DNA from: Antitrichia curtipendula
Taxonomy: Eukaryota; Streptophyta; Bryopsida; Hypnales; Leucodontaceae
Direction of reading: 5' to 3'
Length of the DNA: 64,000 nt
NCBI GenBank assembly: GCA_951230915.1
Contig: OX579636.1
Location: 28,021,567-28,085,566 of the forward strand
The notes beneath the pieces are model-generated. The model was not told the DNA's origin. It did no database searches and saw only the letters and a list, made by a program, of their open reading frames with translations. The position numbers were made by a program, and so were the translations under genes. The number at the start of each line of letters is the position of its first letter. Position 1 is the stretch's first letter. Below, piece by piece: positions 60,296-64,000 of this stretch.

Positions 60296-61185
60296 TGTTG
60301 TAAAAATCCAAAAATAAATAATTTTAATCCAAAATAGAATTTTTTCATGATTTAAATTTTCAAAAATATAAATTTAGTGAAATTGGGACCTATGATCGTG
60401 GGTTCAGAAGAGCCTACTACCATCAAAAATTGAAGAAAGTACGTGTGAGAAAGAGGGAGAACTATTAATTAAGTTGGGAAAAGAGACAATATGAGGAACA
60501 AAAAGAAAAAAAAAGTTTGAAAACTATGAAAATAAAATAATGGATAAAACAAGAAGCTGGAGAAGGGGAGGAACAAAGACCGAGAGGGAGAAGAGGTGTC
60601 AAAGAGAAGGAGAACATAAACCAATAAAAAGGGCAAAGGAGAAGAAAAGTGAGAGTGATGGAAAAATAAAAATATGGAAGATGAGAGAGGGAGAGGAAGA
60701 GTTTGAGAGACGGAGAGCTCAAGGAAGAGAGGAAAAAGTTGAGGGAGAAAGATGGAGAATAGAAAAATCCAATGAGTAAATAAAAGTGGATGAAAGAAAG
60801 GGCTAGAAACAATATAGATTAAAAAGAGTTACACATTCAAGTGTGCATTAGATGGACTTTAGCATCTCAGAAGCAACTTTTGAGAAAGTTGACACGTATC
60901 AAATTCCTAGGGCCATGTTCACTCCTGCCCAAACATGCATAATTCAATGTAGGCAACTTACATAATATTTTTCAACTTGAGCCTGGAGCTCACCTGCATT
61001 TAATGTATTATGACAATAAGTATTTGAATAGCTAGAAATGTTCCAAAAACTGAATGGGTCCATCTAAATGGTCAATAAAGAGTACAGCACAGGAGTGGGA
61101 TATGCATACTATAATTCCTAATCATAATTAGATTTAGTTACCAACATTTTCCACAGAACAATCAAATAGGGTTTACACATGATTT

Positions 61186-64000
61186 TCAAAAGCTGGTAGT
61201 GGCCCTTTTAGTCTCACTACCATTTTTGAATGAATTCCATAAGGATTCCATTTGGTGAATTTCTGGAATGCGATAAGCTAGGATACCGCTTTCTAGAATC
61301 TGCTTCACTTCATTGAAGCTAAAAGTTGGTGCATGTATGAAAGCATCTCTCTCAGACTTTAGGCTACCTATAACAGTAAAAATAAAATAAAGATGCTTGC
61401 AACTTGCCCACCTCCCATGTCTGCCCAAAGACTTTATTGCCATATCTTTGAAGTTCAGACAAGAGCATTCAGGGAAAGTGCCAATGGTGATCAAGTATTG
61501 TTGAACTTTCGGTGGAGCTCCAGAATCCAGGGTGATAATACACCCATATCCTGGATGAGGAATCATCGTCACCTTACGTATCTGACCCTTCAAGGTGAGA
61601 GCGGACGCACAGTTGTTGGCCTGCTGAATGTTGGGAGCATTGTTGTTTCTGCGGATGGACTTACCTGATCTGGTCTTTGGACACTCATCTGCATTAGTTG
61701 GAGTGGGAAATGAAGCGAGGCTAAAGGGAAGCTCTACCGTCCCAAAGAGTCTTCTTGGAGAGATGACGGCGCGTTGTGGTAATTGGAAGCCAACACTCTC
61801 TAAATCAAGGATTTCCTTCTTCAAAAGGTTGGTCCCAATCTTCACCGGCCATATACTTGGGATGTCCGGTCTCGACTGTACCTACTTTCGCTTTGTACCT
61901 TTGACACAGCGTTCGACGTCATCGTTGCAGAAAAAGAACTCCATTGTCTCTAGCCTCTTCATGTGAGTGTTTTGCATGACTCCAGTGTATGTGGGGGCTG
62001 CAGTGGATTTGTTGAACTGAACAATTTTAGCCTTGCACTTCTTCTTGGTGATAGCTTGCTGGGCAAAGCAAGCCTTTGCTGAGGTCTTGGAGAGCCTTGC
62101 AATGTGCCACTTCGTCTCCTTACAAGCAGTTTCGTATACAACAGTCACATGACTAGTTCTCCCTACGTCGGTCGTCATGTCTTGGTTGTTGAGTGCTTCG
62201 TCCTCTTGCAGCTCGGGAGAGAGTTCTTCCATTACATCGGGAAGACTGCAACTCGCATACTTAGTTCGGCTTGACCTGGTTGCAATCCGTGGCCGAGAGA
62301 AGTTTACCTTATCCGGCCGGTGTGACTCGCCTTCAAAACCGAGAGGAACATCGGCTTTTCGCTTTTGGGAGCCAAAGACTTCCTTGCCAGCCAAATGAGG
62401 GTCACGAGTGCAGAAGAGCTCTGCTCCTGGCAATTTGGCCATAGCAACGTTTAGCACTTTGGGGTCCCCAGTTCGTTTGGCTGTGCGTTGGGCAGCGCGA
62501 AGCTGCAATTCTTCTTTCCCAGGACCAGTGCCAGCGCGGTCGCCCTTTAGATATTGGTAATATCGGACAACCTGCATGAGTGCCCGGATGAAATCATCGA
62601 CAGTAGTAGTATACAAATCAATACCTCGGTTGCCAGACTGTTGATTCCATTTGTGGTGCATTGATTTGGCGAGATTACAAGAGGGCATCTCAGCAAGCTC
62701 CGATTCGGTGAGATCCTGCCCATGACCAAGAGACAGACAAAAATGAAATGGAGAAATGAAGAACCAGAATGCCACAAAGAGAAGACAGTGTCATATGCAA
62801 AGTGAAGAACAATAGCGAACTTACCAACTGCATGAATCCACCCCATTGACGATAGCGGAAGTGCCAGAATGCCAACCAGAGCTCCAAACGGCTCAATCCC
62901 TCTTCGGATGTGGCCCCCGATGAGAGCCACCATGCACAAATGGCAAGGTATAGAGTTTCGGATTCAGAAGCTGAAGCTGCATTTTTGTACTGCCTACAGA
63001 GTTGACGGTGCTGGTGTTGAAGGTCAGCATGGATATCAGCCTTTGTATGCTTTTCAAGGGATTGGGCCCAATGGAAGAGGCATGTCCTCTCTTGGTCCTT
63101 CATGGGAATCGTGGCATCACCACTACCGTAAATCACCCTAACAGCATTCCAGTTTGCTTGCGCGCTGTCCGCCATGAAGCCCTTGAATTTTGGTGATGGA
63201 ACACTGTGCTTTGCCATGACAGCATTCATGTTCTTCCAAAGTACCATCTGAGCAACAGCATCCTCTGACTGCATATCGCAGACCGCAATGGTCATGACTC
63301 GACAATAAGCGGAGTCATACACATGGCAAGCCATGGTGGTCCAATGCTTGACCCTTTTGACGTGATCAAACATAATCCACGATTTCTCTAGATCTCCTCC
63401 AGGCTGCATTCGTTTGACCAAGTGAACCCCAGATCCGGGCCCTACCTCGGACATCTTGAAAACATATACCTTATCTAAGTCGGAGCCTTGTCCCGGAAAC
63501 TTATTCTCTTGCACGTAGGTCCAGTGGCTACAGCCTCTGAGTGTGGCGATGCCGTCCATGACTCCAAATCTTCGAATGTACCTAAACGCAGTGACGTCGT
63601 TCTTGATGCTTGGGGAGCTCATGTACTTGCACTTCTCGAGAACAGGGACTAGCTCCCCTAGATCAAATTTTCGAACTGGCGCCCCTTCTGGATTAATGAG
63701 TAACACACCAACAAGCTCCTTACTAGCCTCCATGACAATTGCAGAGTTAGTGGCCTTGGGAGTCCTTTCGACCTGCTCCTCAATGAGCTGACGCGTTTTC
63801 TCCTTCATCTCCTGGTCCTCACCCACCTTTACAGGGTGGTCATGAACTCCCAGATGCAGGCAAGCACGAGTCATGTTAGCATCTCCATAGACATAATAGA
63901 CTCTGGCAGGACAAGTTGCAACACAGGTCGGTGACACTTTACAGATTTTGCAGACAAGTGTTGACCCAGCAGGTGCGGACTGGCCAGCCGGAATCGTCTT
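61186..64000 (-). CDS. MULE-type transposase-like protein with SWIM finger; in-frame TAG; 5' end outside window
   Basis: The frame enters from beyond 64000. Exon A ends at 62825; a GT-AG intron (62824-62716, 109 bp, phase 0) joins it to exon B at 62715. Visible order: Cys/His finger (LVCKICK, CPARVYYVY, CLHLGVHDHPV), MULE core with YDSAY (~63316, probable first Asp), KGFMADSAQANW (~63169, second Asp) and the hallmark CLFHWAQSLEKHTK. Then comes a basic region with KRKAD. TAG at 61882-61884 interrupts the frame, which otherwise runs on to 61186 and carries a SWIM finger: CSCLNFKDM...CKH. Such proteins are Mutator-like transposases or their domesticated relatives (FAR1-like), acting in the nucleus on DNA. 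The coding sequence is otherwise clean over about 900 codons, so the TAG is a recent mutation or a base error. Without it the product keeps the core but loses SWIM. Confidence 0.85.
62716..62824 (-). other. Intron of the MULE-type gene (109 bp)
   Basis: Donor CAGTTG/GTAAGT and acceptor GGGCAG/GATCTC on the minus strand. Removing it joins two frames in phase 0 (GGFMQL to DLTESELAEM), whereas unspliced reading leads to stops. This is the main reason to believe the two frames belong to one gene. Confidence 0.85.

Noticed and set aside
60540..60779. 79-codon highly charged frame
   Set aside because: A purine-rich strand automatically encodes Lys, Arg, Glu and Gly; there is no other support.
61867..61900. 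A possible tiny intron that would remove the TAG in the MULE-like gene
   Set aside because: The only GT...AG pair enclosing it is about 17 bases long, far below a workable intron size.

Overview
This window looks like nuclear DNA of a land plant, most likely a moss or another early-diverging lineage. It is AT-rich, the genes have short GT-AG introns, and the host-type proteins are plant families (a long remorin and a root-cap/LEA-like secreted protein). The lineage is inferred from overall character; I cannot name the species. Only two host genes can be supported. Everything else that is recognisable is mobile-element DNA in various states of decay, plus repeats and AT-rich non-coding sequence.

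Layout. 1-1030: the start of a Ty1/copia gag gene (minus strand, running off the left edge) with a partly duplicated leader. 1033-2300: a root-cap/LEA-like gene (minus strand) with two single-base frameshifts. 3540-7320: AT-rich, no gene. 7326-11420: a dead piggyBac-type element; its transposase still shows all the family motifs but carries two nonsense codons and two frameshifts. 13560-19527: an intact 8-exon remorin gene (minus strand), which I reconstructed exon by exon with consistent splice phases to 792 codons. Its introns and 3' flank contain duplicated pieces of the gene itself. 20-61 kb: mostly AT-rich, gene-free DNA with several families of small inverted-repeat elements (MITEs), dispersed repeats, tandem repeats and two unrecognised decayed coding regions (25.7-26.8 kb and 40.9-45.6 kb). 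61186-64000: a MULE/SWIM-type transposase-like gene (minus strand, entering from beyond the right edge). It has one clean phase-0 intron and one in-frame TAG that would remove the SWIM zinc finger.

The genes do not form a pathway. The common thread is turnover of DNA transposons. A 222-bp element bounded by TTAA looks like a non-autonomous derivative of the piggyBac type. Two elements (88 and 232 bp) have CACTA ends and 3-bp target duplications. One MITE family is present in two opposite orientations. An unclassified 731-bp element with perfect 30-bp terminal repeats and a 4-bp target duplication has landed in an older decayed coding region. I found no convincing sign of a wholly new biological system. 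The strongest oddities are the remorin exon-6 splice-donor duplications, the 731-bp element, and the single TAG in the otherwise clean MULE gene. I saw no rRNA or CRISPR array and recognised no tRNA by eye.
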